In this document: in pieces, positions 15,878-25,476 of the stretch
How the letters are laid out: each line of letters starts with the position of its first letter
Position numbering within the stretch: position 1 is the first letter of the stretch
Assembly: GCA_007361935.1 (NCBI GenBank)
Contig: CP041667.1
Span: 3,252,501 to 3,316,500, forward strand
Source: Lachnospiraceae bacterium KGMB03038
Lineage (GTDB): Bacteria > Bacillota > Clostridia > Lachnospirales > Lachnospiraceae
Reading direction: 5' to 3'
DNA: 64,000 nt
Notes under the pieces: generated by a model
Seen by the model: only the letters and a program-made list of their open reading frames with translations
Database searches by the model: none
Told to the model about the DNA's origin: nothing
Made by a program: the position numbers and the translations under genes

Positions 15878-17248
15878 TTAACGTTCTTCCATTGGAATAT
15901 AGTCCCTATGCGGCGCAAGCGGTTTGTACGCCGGCCGTATGATCTTGTCTACGTTCTTCAGCTCTTCCAGCCGATGGGCGCTCCACCCTACGATACGGGC
16001 CGCGGCAAAGATCGGCGTATAAAGAGCCGGCGGAAGATCCAGCATACTGTATACCAGGCCGCTGTAGAAGTCCACATTTGCATTCACACCTTTATAGATC
16101 TTGCGCTTCTCCCCGATCACTTCCGGCGCCATATGTTCTACCATTTCATAAAGAGCATACTCTTTCTCGCAGCCTTTTTCCTTGGCCAATTTCTTTACAA
16201 ACTTCTTGAAAATATCTGCTCTTGGATCGGAAACGGAATAAATCGCGTGCCCCATTCCATAGATCAGTCCTTTTTTGTCAAATGCCTTTTTGTCCAGCAG
16301 ATCATTCAGATACGCCTTTACTTCGTCCCGGTCTTCCCAGTCAGAAACTTGGTGCATCATATCCTCAAACATCTGCGTTACCTTAATATTCGCCCCTCCA
16401 TGCTTCGGACCTTTCAAAGAAGCCATGGCCGCGGCGATCGTAGAATATGTATCTGTCCCTGAAGAAGTTACCACATGAGTTGTAAATGTAGAGTTGTTTC
16501 CGCCGCCGTGATCCATATGCAGAACCAGAGCCATATCTAAAATCCTGGCTTCTAATTTGGTATATTTCCGGTCTTCCCGCAGCATCATCAGAATATTCTC
16601 CGCTGTTGACAGTTCCGGCGACGGCGCGTAGATAAAGAGGTCCTCTCCTACCCGGTAATTATATGCGTGGTAACCATAAACCATTAGCATTGGAAACTGA
16701 CTGATCAAGTTCAGACACTGACGGAGTACATTTGGAATCGTTGTGTCATCCGCCTTCGCGTCATAAGAATAAAGATTTAAGATAGACCGGGAAATACTGT
16801 TCATCATATCTCTGCTGGGCGCTTTCATAATGATATCTCTTACAAAATTCGGAGGCAGCGTCCGACGCTCGACCAATGTCTCATGGAACGTCTCCAGTTC
16901 TTTCGCGTTTGGCAGTTCACCAAACAGCAAAAGATAAGAAATTTCTTCAAATCCAAAATGTTTTTCTTTCAAAAATCCCTGGACCAGATCTTTGATGTTA
17001 TAGCCCCGATAGTAAAGATTTCCCTCGCAGGGTACTTCTTTTCCATCCACGACCTTCGTAGCGCATACATCAGAAATGTTAGTGAGTCCTGCCAAGACGC
17101 CTTTTCCATTCAGATCACGAAGTCCCCGTTTTACTTCGTATTTTGTATACAGATCCTTTTCAATCGCATTCTTTTCCTCACAAATCTCCGCAAAATGCTG
17201 GATCTCCGGCGTGATCTCAAACAATGCCTTTTCTACGCTTTTTCCCAT
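15878..17248 (-). CDS. gltA: Citrate synthase (citrate/2-methylcitrate synthase family)
   Basis: An enzyme of about 456 residues condensing acetyl-CoA with oxaloacetate. Active-site blocks are MDHGGGNNSTF, GPKHGGAN and YGMGHAIYSVSDPRA, carrying the catalytic histidines and the binding arginine. In anaerobes of this kind it feeds a partial citric acid pathway towards glutamate. I prefer the ATG at 17248 because AAAGGA lies eight bases before it; two upstream ATGs overlap the end of rsmA and touch the Shine-Dalgarno sequence. It is translationally coupled to rsmA. A propionyl-CoA activity cannot be excluded from sequence. Confidence 0.92.
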   Translation of the reverse strand: MGKSVEKALFEITPEIQHFAEICEEKNAIEKDLYTKYEVKRGLRDLNGKGVLAGLTNISDVCATKVVDGKEVPCEGNLYYRGYNIKDLVQGFLKEKHFGFEEISYLLLFGELPNAKELETFHETLVERRTLPPNFVRDIIMKAPSRDMMNSISRSILNLYSYDAKADDTTIPNVLRQCLNLISQFPMLMVYGYHAYNYRVGEDLFIYAPSPELSTAENILMMLREDRKYTKLEARILDMALVLHMDHGGGNNSTFTTHVVTSSGTDTYSTIAAAMASLKGPKHGGANIKVTQMFEDMMHQVSDWEDRDEVKAYLNDLLDKKAFDKKGLIYGMGHAIYSVSDPRADIFKKFVKKLAKEKGCEKEYALYEMVEHMAPEVIGEKRKIYKGVNANVDFYSGLVYSMLDLPPALYTPIFAAARIVGWSAHRLEELKNVDKIIRPAYKPLAPHRDYIPMEER

Positions 17249-17253
17249 AATCA

Positions 17254-18132
17254 TCATCCTTTCTGTCTGGTTTGTATGTCATTGCTCAGCCTGGCAAATT
17301 CTTCCAATGTCAGAGTCTCTCCTCGTACACCTGCGCCTTTTCCAAGCTGTGCAATTGCATCTGCGATCATTTCATCTGAAGATTCAAATTTCCCAGAATT
17401 TCTAAGAGCGTTGTAAAGGGTCTTTCTTCTCTGGTTAAACGCCGCTCTTATAATATCGAACATCAATTTCTCATCTGCCACGTCCACGGGCGGTTTCTCA
17501 TGACGGGTCAGGCGGATCACCGCAGACCCCACCTTTGGCCTCGGCATAAAACAGTTCGGGGGAACATTCGCTACGATATACGGCTTTGCATAGAACTGAA
17601 CAGCCAGAGACAGCGCCCCATAATTCTTATTCCCCGGGCCTGTCTGCATCCGCTGGGCCACCTCTTTTTGCACCATGACCGTAATACTTTCCACCGGAAC
17701 ATGGCTTTCAAACAATCCCATAATGATCGGAGTGGTAATATAATAAGGAAGATTCGCGACTACCTTGATCGGCCGGCCGCCGTTTTCCCGTTCTGCCAGT
17801 TCTCGGATATCCACTTTCAAAACATCCTCGTTGATGATCCTCACATTCTCATATCCACTTAATGTTTCAGAAAGAATTGGAATCAAATTTCTGTCGATCT
17901 CTACAGCGATCACCTTTCCCGCTGATTCCGCCAGATACTGGGTCATCGTGCCGATTCCCGGCCCAATCTCCAGAACCATATCCTCTTTTGTGATTTCTGC
18001 CGCCTGGATGATCTTGTCCAGCACATGGGTATCAATCAAGAAATTCTGCCCGAACTTTTTCTGAAATGTGAAATGATATTTCTGTAGAATATCGATCGTA
18101 TTCTGCGGATTCCCCAGTTTTTCCCTGCTCAT
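17254..18132 (-). CDS. rsmA: 16S rRNA (adenine(1518)-N6/adenine(1519)-N6)-dimethyltransferase
   Basis: A 292-residue SAM-dependent enzyme that dimethylates two adjacent adenines in the 3' hairpin of 16S rRNA during small-subunit assembly. The N-terminal KKFGQNFLID, the SAM-binding VLEIGPGIGTMT and the catalytic NLPYYITTPI are all intact, and the length is standard. GGGAG precedes the ATG. The stop codon lies between the clustered ATGs at the start of the citrate synthase gene. Confidence 0.96.
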   Translation of the reverse strand: MSREKLGNPQNTIDILQKYHFTFQKKFGQNFLIDTHVLDKIIQAAEITKEDMVLEIGPGIGTMTQYLAESAGKVIAVEIDRNLIPILSETLSGYENVRIINEDVLKVDIRELAERENGGRPIKVVANLPYYITTPIIMGLFESHVPVESITVMVQKEVAQRMQTGPGNKNYGALSLAVQFYAKPYIVANVPPNCFMPRPKVGSAVIRLTRHEKPPVDVADEKLMFDIIRAAFNQRRKTLYNALRNSGKFESSDEMIADAIAQLGKGAGVRGETLTLEEFARLSNDIQTRQKG

Positions 18133-18233
18133 AGATGCTCCCTAGACTACCATATTGTAAAGTACATTATACAATAATATAAATCTTTAAGAAATAGCAA
18201 AAAAATGAAAAATTATTAAGATTATATGAACCA

Positions 18234-18294
18234 GGACGTAGTAAACTTTAAAAAGGCTACGTCCCAAATTGACTTTTACCCTGTACCCAAATGG
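18234..18294. repeat. Palindromic repeat family B, copy 1
   Basis: Hairpin GGACGTAG/CTACGTCC (18234-18241 with 18257-18264), then the arm which on the minus strand reads CATTTGGGTACAGGG. The arm encodes the last residues and stop (His-Leu-Gly-Thr-Gly) of the dehydrogenase at 18276-19283. Confidence 0.85.
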
Positions 18295-19283
18295 AACTTT
18301 AACACGACTTTTGCATGCTCTCCAGAGGCTTTTTCCTGAAATGCTTCTGACGCTTTCCAATAAGGAAATTCTGCTGTGATCAATTCTTCCAGTCTCAGCC
18401 TGGGAGCCAGTTTTACTGCCGCCGGATAAAGGGTGGTGGATGGCAGCACCGCGTGAATAGAGACATCTTTGTAATAGAGGTTGAATAGATTGACCGGCAG
18501 CTCAAAGTTCATCCCATACAAACCAAAGAAGACTACTCTGCCGCCTCTGGCGGCAAGGTGGAAGGCAAGTTTCGCCGAGGCAGGATTGCCGGAAGCTTCG
18601 ATCACCACATCATATCCTTCACTTTCGCAGTATCCGTTCATTTCTTCCATATATCTGGGGGAGGCAGGATCAAAAGTCCAGGTTGCTCCAAAGTCCCGCG
18701 CCATTTTCCTCTTTTTCTGATTAGGATCGGCTATCACAACCTCGCTGACTGGATACAGGCGCAGCAACTTCAGCATCAGCAGTCCCATCGCTCCGCCTCC
18801 AAGGATCAGTACCCGCTCGCCGCCTCTGATATCCGCTTTTTTCACACTGCACATTCCCATTGTCAGCGGTTCTATCAGGCATCCGGCTCTAAGCCCCAGG
18901 CCGCCAAGCGGGCACAACACCTGTTCCGGGCATACCATCCGTTCCTGCATCCCGCCGTCATAGATCTGCATATTCAGACAATAATCCGGCTTTCCCGCTC
19001 TGCACATGGCGCACTGCCCACAAGCCGTATCCAGCCTGACAGCCACCTTGTCTCCAGGCTCCAGTCCGGTTACCTGAGCGCCAGTCTCCAGTACGGTGCC
19101 GGATACTTCATGTCCCACTCGGAAATCTGATCCGGGCGATGCCTGCCCCCGATAGACCATCAGATCATACCCGCAGATCGAGGCATAATCTACCTGTATC
19201 TTTACATCCGTTTCTCGACGAAGTATAGGTTCCGGTATCTCCTTAAGCCAGACGCTTCCATTATCCAGCAATACCTTTTTCAT
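18276..19283 (-). CDS. Zinc-dependent MDR alcohol/polyol dehydrogenase
   Basis: A 335-residue medium-chain dehydrogenase. The catalytic zinc site begins with SICGYD (C37) and GHE. The structural zinc loop CGQCAMCRAGKPDYC is complete, and the NAD-binding Rossmann motif is LGGGAMGLL. The fold matches sorbitol/threonine dehydrogenase relatives that oxidise a secondary alcohol to a ketone. Its ATG overlaps the stop of the AraC-type regulator, so the two are coupled. The two other dehydrogenases in the divergent operon are paralogues. The C-terminus is formed by repeat family B copy 1. Confidence 0.88.
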   Translation of the reverse strand: MKKVLLDNGSVWLKEIPEPILRRETDVKIQVDYASICGYDLMVYRGQASPGSDFRVGHEVSGTVLETGAQVTGLEPGDKVAVRLDTACGQCAMCRAGKPDYCLNMQIYDGGMQERMVCPEQVLCPLGGLGLRAGCLIEPLTMGMCSVKKADIRGGERVLILGGGAMGLLMLKLLRLYPVSEVVIADPNQKKRKMARDFGATWTFDPASPRYMEEMNGYCESEGYDVVIEASGNPASAKLAFHLAARGGRVVFFGLYGMNFELPVNLFNLYYKDVSIHAVLPSTTLYPAAVKLAPRLRLEELITAEFPYWKASEAFQEKASGEHAKVVLKFHLGTG

Positions 19284-20872
19284 CCTGCATCCTCCTCCTT
19301 CGCCTTCATTCTTGCCTGATATTCCCGCGGGGATACCCCCATAATGTTCTTAAAAAGCCTGCTGAAATATTTACTGTCCTCAAATCCTGCTTTTTCCGCC
19401 ACCTGACTGATCTTCCCTGGCTTTTGCAATAATCTGGCCGCATATTCCATCCGCAGGTGATTGCTGTAGTTGATGTAGGTAGTTCCCAATTCCTTCTGGA
19501 ATAAATGACTCAGATAAGAGGGACTTACATGGATCCTCCGGGCCGCCTCCGCAAGTCCGATATTTTGTTCCATATTTTGACGCAGAAGAGCGATGGCCTG
19601 ATTCACATGGGAATTTGAGGTCTCCATCTTTTCTCCCGGCAACTTCTGGAATAAGGAGGCAAGATATTCCGTCATGCTCTGAAAAGCTGTTTCAAATCCT
19701 GGATATTCCCGGTTATTCATATTAAAAAAACCTTCCTCCGGATACAGCCGGTATTTTCGGGCCTGAGAAAAATAAAAATAACTAAGCTGTCCCCAGACAT
19801 ATTCATAGGAATTGAAAGACAATGTCTCCCAGGTCATATGAGAGATTCTTCCCAGGGCCCCGGCCAGCATAGGATAATCCCGCTGTTCAAAGGAAGTATC
19901 CAGCCGCTCCATTTGGTGGTACAGCTCATCCAGATCCAAACTCACAGAAGTTTCCGCAAGCCAGCTGCTGGTCACGATCCGATCGCTTCCACTGAAAAAA
20001 TGATACTTCAAAGTTCCATCCACTTCCCGATACAGCGCCGACAGATTACCCAGATCATTTTCTATCCCGCTGGCAGAAAACCGTAAATGCGGAACCATAA
20101 AGGTCCGCTCCCATTCCCGGATTTCTTTTTGAAATAGTTCCAGCTTTTCTTTCTGATTCTCCCGGTTTACATTAAAAAGAAAGCATAACTTCTTTTCACT
20201 GGCGATCAGGACCAGCCCGGCCAGCCGCTCCATGATCTCTTCCAGCCCTTGATACATTTTCCCCAGAGAAACAGGGTTTTGGTTGTAAAACGTCCATTTA
20301 GGCTCCGTCTGATTTTCTCCGATCAGAAGCAGGAAGCTTCCGGGCTTAAAACTGGAATCCAGCCGGAAGATCTGTGTTCCTTCCACGGTTCCGCCCAGCA
20401 CCCCGGCCAAAAGATTACTCTCATGGAGCCATCGCATATAGGCTTTCTGCCACCTATTTTCATCTGTAAGCGTTTCCTTTTGCTTTTCCTGGTCATCGTA
20501 ATCCCGCGCCGCCTGGTCCAGAGCTGCCTTCAGTTCTTCCGGCGAGAGCGTCTCCCAGTCCAGAATCGCGCTGACCCTCTTTTGATTCTCTTCCGACAGC
20601 GTACTTCCGCGATCTTGAGATTTTAGCAGGATATATCGGATATTTGGCTTGTAACGCTGGGTGTCCCGGATAAACCAATTTTCATTGTAAAAATTCAGCC
20701 CTTCTTGTATGAGCACGATCTGCGCCGGCAGGCTCTCGATCATAGAAGCTGCCAAAACCGCATTGGTCGTATGCAGTACCAGAGAATAGTCTTCTTTCCA
20801 CTGGCCTATATACTGTTTTAAGATTCCCTGCAATTCCAGATTGTCTACAATGAAAATCACCGAGTAACTCAT
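19280..20872 (-). CDS. AraC-type regulator with a degenerate receiver-like N-terminus
   Basis: A 530-residue YesN-like protein. The N-terminal 120 residues look like a receiver fold, but the phospho-acceptor position reads IVLIQEGLN (Gln for Asp), the second acidic residue and conserved Lys are missing, and no histidine kinase is adjacent. A long middle domain follows, then two C-terminal AraC helix-turn-helices (AEAARRIHVSPSYLSHLFQK, then the KYFSRLFKNIMGVSPREYQ region). The start at 20872 has AGGAGG. It is divergent from the polyol/transketolase operon and coupled to one dehydrogenase, so it most likely regulates both, probably by ligand or protein contact rather than phosphorylation. Confidence 0.85.
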   Translation of the reverse strand: MSYSVIFIVDNLELQGILKQYIGQWKEDYSLVLHTTNAVLAASMIESLPAQIVLIQEGLNFYNENWFIRDTQRYKPNIRYILLKSQDRGSTLSEENQKRVSAILDWETLSPEELKAALDQAARDYDDQEKQKETLTDENRWQKAYMRWLHESNLLAGVLGGTVEGTQIFRLDSSFKPGSFLLLIGENQTEPKWTFYNQNPVSLGKMYQGLEEIMERLAGLVLIASEKKLCFLFNVNRENQKEKLELFQKEIREWERTFMVPHLRFSASGIENDLGNLSALYREVDGTLKYHFFSGSDRIVTSSWLAETSVSLDLDELYHQMERLDTSFEQRDYPMLAGALGRISHMTWETLSFNSYEYVWGQLSYFYFSQARKYRLYPEEGFFNMNNREYPGFETAFQSMTEYLASLFQKLPGEKMETSNSHVNQAIALLRQNMEQNIGLAEAARRIHVSPSYLSHLFQKELGTTYINYSNHLRMEYAARLLQKPGKISQVAEKAGFEDSKYFSRLFKNIMGVSPREYQARMKAKEEDAG

Positions 20873-21145
20873 TCGGACACCTCCTATGCCCTCTTTATAG
20901 AAAAATCCTATTTAAACTTTTTTCTTTTACCAGATAAAAATACCAAATTTTTGAAACATTTTCAAGAAGGTGTATTATTTTGTTCAAAAAAACAAAATAT
21001 TTCTCCTATTTTCCCATCTTTTGTTAAATATTTTTCGGGATAGCAGAATAATCCCCCTTGTCAAAAAATCTATCCATTGAATCTGACAACTTCCGGTTTT
21101 ATCATAAAAGCACTTAAATCAACGGAACGAAAGGAGATATTATTT
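20873..21145. promoter_or_regulatory. Divergent control region between the AraC-type regulator and the polyol operon
   Basis: A 273-bp AT-rich region with no gene. It should hold both promoters and the regulator's sites. I see A/T tracts, but no clear pair of consensus hexamers and no convincing tandem operator. Confidence 0.4.
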
Positions 21146-22171
21146 ATGAAAGCTTTAGCGAAAATCTGCGACGGAAAAGTGGATCTTGTGGACCTTCCAG
21201 AACCAATGATACGGCCAAACGCCGTTAAGGTGAAGGTGGACTACTGCGCCCTGTGCGCCACCGATATCCACATTGTCACTCAAGACTTATATCATTTCTC
21301 CAAAGATCTTCTGCCAATGGGACTTGGGCATGAAGGTTCCGGAACCATCGTAGAGCTCAGCGATGAGGCGGCGGAAATGGGCTATAAGATCGGCGATAAG
21401 GTGGCTGTGGCAAGTCTTGGACACTGCGGCGTCTGCGATGAGTGCAAGCGCGCCCATGACGTGTTCTGCGAACATTCTACTTCCGCCATGCCGATGGCGA
21501 CCGAGTACGCCGTGGTGAACCTGGATATGATCTTCAAGATTCCAGAAAACGCCGATCCGCTTCACTACTGCATCGCTGAGCCTTGCGCCTCCGCTATGCA
21601 GGGCATTGATATCGCTGATATTCAGATTGGAGACTCCGTTTTGATCTCCGGCGTAGGCGGCATCGGCGCGATCCTGCTGGATATGCTGACCAAAAGAGGC
21701 GCCACCAAACTGACCGCCAGTGATCCCCTCCCGCAGAAACGCCAGCGGGCGCTGGATATGGGCGCTCAGTATGTGATCGATCCCTCCAGTGAAGATATTG
21801 TAGAAAAGGGATTAGAAATCACAGGAGGACGGGGCTATGATGTGATCATCGAAGCTTCCGGAGTGCCGGCAGCCGCTCCGCCGCTGCTCAATCTGATCGC
21901 TAAAAAAGGAAAAGTCGTTTATTTCGCCGTATTTCCCATGGATTATGAGCTGCCTGTAAATCTTTACGAAATGTACATGAAAGAGGCAAGCCTTCATACG
22001 GTCTATACCAGCATTTACAATTACCCAAGAGTCATCGACCTGCTGCCCCAAATGCAGTTAGATAAGATCATAGGCCCTATCATGCCCCTTTCAGATGCGG
22101 TAAATGCTTTTGAATTATATAAGAAGTCAGAATATCCAAAGATTGTTATTAAATGTAATAAAGACGCGTAA
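21146..22171 (+). CDS. Zinc-dependent MDR dehydrogenase, operon gene 1
   Basis: A 341-residue medium-chain dehydrogenase started at the ATG at 21146 with AAAGGAG; a 23-codon upstream extension is unsupported. Catalytic site YCALCATDIH with GHEGSG; structural region CGVCDECKRAHDVFCEH; NAD site SGVGGIGAIL. It probably oxidises a polyol or sugar hydroxyl, or reduces the ketone. First gene of a run with split transketolase, GPH symporter and another dehydrogenase (13 bp to the next gene), divergent from its likely regulator. Confidence 0.88.
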   Translation: MKALAKICDGKVDLVDLPEPMIRPNAVKVKVDYCALCATDIHIVTQDLYHFSKDLLPMGLGHEGSGTIVELSDEAAEMGYKIGDKVAVASLGHCGVCDECKRAHDVFCEHSTSAMPMATEYAVVNLDMIFKIPENADPLHYCIAEPCASAMQGIDIADIQIGDSVLISGVGGIGAILLDMLTKRGATKLTASDPLPQKRQRALDMGAQYVIDPSSEDIVEKGLEITGGRGYDVIIEASGVPAAAPPLLNLIAKKGKVVYFAVFPMDYELPVNLYEMYMKEASLHTVYTSIYNYPRVIDLLPQMQLDKIIGPIMPLSDAVNAFELYKKSEYPKIVIKCNKDA

Positions 22172-22183
22172 GGAGGCGGAATT

Positions 22184-23041
22184 ATGGCTGAACAGGCAAC
22201 GATCAAACATTTAGAAAAGGCTTCTCTGGAAACGAAGCTCAACCTTTTAAGATTATGTCATCAGACGGTCATCCATATCGGAGGCGATATGTCCTGCTGT
22301 GATATTATGACCGCCATCTGGCAGTACGCCATCCATTATGATCCCGCCAACCCACATTGGGAGGACAGAGACCGATTTGTATTGAGCAAAGGGCACGCGG
22401 CCGCTGTCACTTCTTTCAGTCAGGCGGCCATCGGCTGCTATGATGTGGAAGATATCTACAAAGAGTACGCCACGGATTTTGGCCGGTTTGGAATGCACTC
22501 CTGCAATCTCAGGAACCCCTATGTAGATGTTTCCACCGGTTCTCTTGGCCACGGATTCCCGGTGGCGGCTGGAATCGCCACCGCCCTGAAATCCAAAGGA
22601 AGCAAGAGCCGGGTATATACCGTTGTGGGTGACGGCGAATGTGACGAGGGAAGTATCTGGGAAGCCGCCATGTCCAGTGTAAAATACAAACTTGGCAATC
22701 TGGTCGTATTCGTAGACCGGAATTACATGTCTTTCGACGGCCCTACGGAAGAATATATGCCTTTAAACGATATGGCCAGCCGCTGGCGCGCCTTTAACTG
22801 GAACGTGGTCGAGGTGGCCGATGGAAACGATATGGAACAGCTGATCGACGTCATAGACGCCCTTCCGTCGGCAGACAGCGATGTTCCTACCGTTGTTGTC
22901 TGCAACACGGTGAAAGGACACGGCATCAGTTTTATGGAAAACAACGCCAAATGGCACGCAGGCATGGTCAATGATGAAAACTACGAGAAGGCCGTAGCTG
23001 AAGTAAAAGCGGCATACGAAGCGAAATGGGGGAATGAATAA
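22184..23041 (+). CDS. Transketolase, N-terminal (thiamine-diphosphate-binding) subunit
   Basis: A 285-residue subunit with the thiamine diphosphate motif GDGECDEGSIWEA followed by an asparagine block (VVFVDRNYMS). SKGHAA and GSLGHGFPVAAGIA are transketolase landmarks. It pairs with the next gene, sharing one base at stop and start, to make the enzyme that moves two-carbon ketol units between sugars. Placement between dehydrogenases and a symporter, with no kinase gene, points to a specialised catabolic substrate rather than the housekeeping pentose phosphate pathway. Confidence 0.93.
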   Translation: MAEQATIKHLEKASLETKLNLLRLCHQTVIHIGGDMSCCDIMTAIWQYAIHYDPANPHWEDRDRFVLSKGHAAAVTSFSQAAIGCYDVEDIYKEYATDFGRFGMHSCNLRNPYVDVSTGSLGHGFPVAAGIATALKSKGSKSRVYTVVGDGECDEGSIWEAAMSSVKYKLGNLVVFVDRNYMSFDGPTEEYMPLNDMASRWRAFNWNVVEVADGNDMEQLIDVIDALPSADSDVPTVVVCNTVKGHGISFMENNAKWHAGMVNDENYEKAVAEVKAAYEAKWGNE

Positions 23042-23994
23042 TGGCTGGAATGACAATCAATATCGGTGATATTTTTAGTCTGCGGGATGCTGTAGGCGCA
23101 TGCCTGGAATCCCTGGGCGAACGCTACCCGGAAATGATCATCTGCAGCGCGGATGTAGACGTATCTTCCAGAGTCAGCGGATTTAAAAAACGTTTTCCTG
23201 AACGTTCCTATAATGTGGGTATCGCGGAGCAAAATCTGATGAGTTTCTGCGCCGGAATGGCCACAGAAGGTTATATTCCTTTTGCGTTTTCTTTTGCTCC
23301 CTTTGCCTCCATGCGGGCCGCTGAGCAAGTCCGTACTGATATCTGCTACAACAATCTGCCCGTGCGCATCGTAGCCAATTATGCCGGATACTCCGGGGCG
23401 GAAAGCGGCGGTACCCATTGTGCTTTAGAGGACTGCGCCATCATGTCCAGCTTCGCCAACATGACCGTGATCGAACCTGGGGATCCCTTCCAGATCGCAA
23501 AGGTCCTGGAGGCTGCTATTACCTGGCCGGGCCCAGTATACATCCGCATGGGCAAGGAAGCCACTTCTTCCCTCTACCCGGAAGACCAAAAATATGAGAT
23601 CGGAAAAGCTCTGGTTCCCCGTCCCGGAAATGACGGCGTATTCATTGCTTCTGGCATTGTCGTCCATCATGCTATGAAAGCCGCTGAGATGGTAAAAGAG
23701 GAAACAGGCGCGGAAATCCGTGTAGTGGATATGCATACCATTAAGCCTTTGGACAAAGAAGCCGTGCTGGATGCCGCCAAAACCGGACGTATTGTATGCG
23801 CACAGGATCACAACAAGATCGGCGGCCTGGGCTGGGCCGTTGGAAATGCTCTGGCGGAAGCCGGCATTTCCTGCAAATTTAAAATTCTGGGCTGTCCAGA
23901 TGAGTTTGTACCCCTGGCCACGCCGGATTTCTTATATCATCTGAACGAATATGACGAAGAAGGGCTGGCGAAAAATATGAAAGCCATGCTGTAA
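23041..23994 (+). CDS. Transketolase, C-terminal subunit
   Basis: A 317-residue subunit holding the pyrimidine-binding domain (the catalytic Glu lies in NVGIAEQNLMSFCAGMA) and the C-terminal transketolase domain (IVCAQDHNKIGGLGWAVG). It completes the two-gene transketolase with the preceding gene, whose stop overlaps this start. DXS-like or pyruvate-dehydrogenase-like activities are less likely because the landmarks are transketolase-type and the partner is an N-terminal transketolase subunit. Confidence 0.93.
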   Translation: MAGMTINIGDIFSLRDAVGACLESLGERYPEMIICSADVDVSSRVSGFKKRFPERSYNVGIAEQNLMSFCAGMATEGYIPFAFSFAPFASMRAAEQVRTDICYNNLPVRIVANYAGYSGAESGGTHCALEDCAIMSSFANMTVIEPGDPFQIAKVLEAAITWPGPVYIRMGKEATSSLYPEDQKYEIGKALVPRPGNDGVFIASGIVVHHAMKAAEMVKEETGAEIRVVDMHTIKPLDKEAVLDAAKTGRIVCAQDHNKIGGLGWAVGNALAEAGISCKFKILGCPDEFVPLATPDFLYHLNEYDEEGLAKNMKAML

Positions 23995-24021
23995 ATGAAA
24001 GAATGAGAGGAGGATTCCCGC

Positions 24022-25398
24022 ATGTCAAAAGTATACAACGTAGACGAGGCAAATATTAAATTGACGCCTCTCCAAAAATGCGGCTATGCGATCGGAGACT
24101 TTGGAAATAATTTCAGCTGGTCATTTATTTCAGCTTTTTTAATGTATTTCTGGACAGACAGCCTTGGAATCGCCGCCGGTACCGCTGGTATCATCATAGG
24201 CGCTTCCAGGATCTGGGACGCGATCAATGACCCGATCGTCGGCCGCTGGTCTGACCATACCAAAAGTAAGTGGGGGCGTTACCGTCCTTGGATACTCTTT
24301 GCCTCTCTGCCCCTGGCAGTGCTGAATATCCTTTGCTTCACGGATTTCGGGATAGAGAGCGCAGTCGGTAAAATTGCCTACGCGACTGCTACCTTTTTCA
24401 TTCTGGTATTCGTATATACTTGTGTAAATGTTCCTTATTCCGCCATGGAGGCCGCCGTAACACTGGATGCGAGAGAGCGCGGAAGTCTAGCTACATATCG
24501 GCTATTCTTCGCTTATACAGCTTCCGCTATCATTTCCTATGGAACTCAGCGCTTTGTCATTTTATTTGGCGGCGGGGACGACTCTAAAGGTTATTTTATG
24601 ACGGCTGTCATGTTCTCAGTGATCATGGTCGTATGTCATATGATCTGCTTTAAAAATACAAAAGAAGTTGTCAACACGCCCCACGAAGATGTATCCTATA
24701 GAGAAAGCTTCAAGTGTTTGAAAGGGAATTGGCCGGTCATTATTCTTTCCGCCGGTTTCTTGATCTACGGTTTATTCTACTATGGAAGAAGCTCTGTTGC
24801 CCTGTACTATTTTACTTATAACGCGGACAATGCTCTGGCGTACAGCACCTACTCGCTGATCAATCTGGTCTCCTCTATGGTGGGAATACTGATCTTAGGT
24901 TCGATCACGTCTAAATTAAAAAACAAGGCGATTGTTCCTATGGTAGGTTTCCTGGTATCCGGAATCCTGACCTTTGTGATCTATTTCATAGATCCTACAA
25001 CGACTGGCGGTATGATGGTCGTTTATCTTACCACCGCTGTGGTTGGTCTGTTTATGGGAGCTTCTACCACCATGATCTATGGAATGGTGCCGGATACCAC
25101 GGAATATACCCAGCTTTACTATGGCGTCCGGGCCTCCGGGTTTATTTCAGCGATCGTAAACTTTTTTATGAAGGTTGGCATGGCTGTCGGCGTCACCGGC
25201 GCGGGATCAGTTCTGTCTGCCATGGGCTATATCGCCGGAATTGAACAGTCAGCAAGTGTACTAAACGGGATCAATCTTATTTTCACTGTCATTCCAGGAA
25301 TCTTGTCGATTGTAACCGCTGTTATGCTGAAGTTCTATCCGATCGACCACGCCACATATGAAGATATCCTGGAAAAACTAAAAGCTCAAGAAGAATAA
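24022..25398 (+). CDS. GPH-family sugar/polyol:cation symporter
   Basis: A 458-residue carrier with about twelve transmembrane segments. GDFGNNFSWSFIS near the N-terminus, NDPIVGRWSDHTKSKWGRYRPW after segment 2, and VPDTTEYTQLYYGVRASGFI in the second half are signatures of the glycoside-pentoside-hexuronide family (MelB/XynB/UidB relatives), driven by Na+ or H+. AGAGGAGG precedes the start. It follows the transketolase pair by 27 bp and is the probable entry route for this operon's substrate. Confidence 0.93.
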   Translation: MSKVYNVDEANIKLTPLQKCGYAIGDFGNNFSWSFISAFLMYFWTDSLGIAAGTAGIIIGASRIWDAINDPIVGRWSDHTKSKWGRYRPWILFASLPLAVLNILCFTDFGIESAVGKIAYATATFFILVFVYTCVNVPYSAMEAAVTLDARERGSLATYRLFFAYTASAIISYGTQRFVILFGGGDDSKGYFMTAVMFSVIMVVCHMICFKNTKEVVNTPHEDVSYRESFKCLKGNWPVIILSAGFLIYGLFYYGRSSVALYYFTYNADNALAYSTYSLINLVSSMVGILILGSITSKLKNKAIVPMVGFLVSGILTFVIYFIDPTTTGGMMVVYLTTAVVGLFMGASTTMIYGMVPDTTEYTQLYYGVRASGFISAIVNFFMKVGMAVGVTGAGSVLSAMGYIAGIEQSASVLNGINLIFTVIPGILSIVTAVMLKFYPIDHATYEDILEKLKAQEE

Positions 25399-25413
25399 TG
25401 ACTGATAAGGCTT

Positions 25414-25439
25414 AGGATACACTTGGCTTGGTGTATCCT
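25414..25439 (+). other. Intercistronic hairpin in the polyol operon
   Basis: A nine-bp inverted repeat AGGATACAC/GTGTATCCT with an eight-base loop lies between the symporter and the last dehydrogenase gene. No T-tract follows directly, so it is more likely an mRNA processing or stability element, or a weak attenuator, than a full terminator. Confidence 0.5.
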
Positions 25440-25476
25440 GAGCAGGTCCAGATTTTCTTAATTTAGGAGGTAATTT

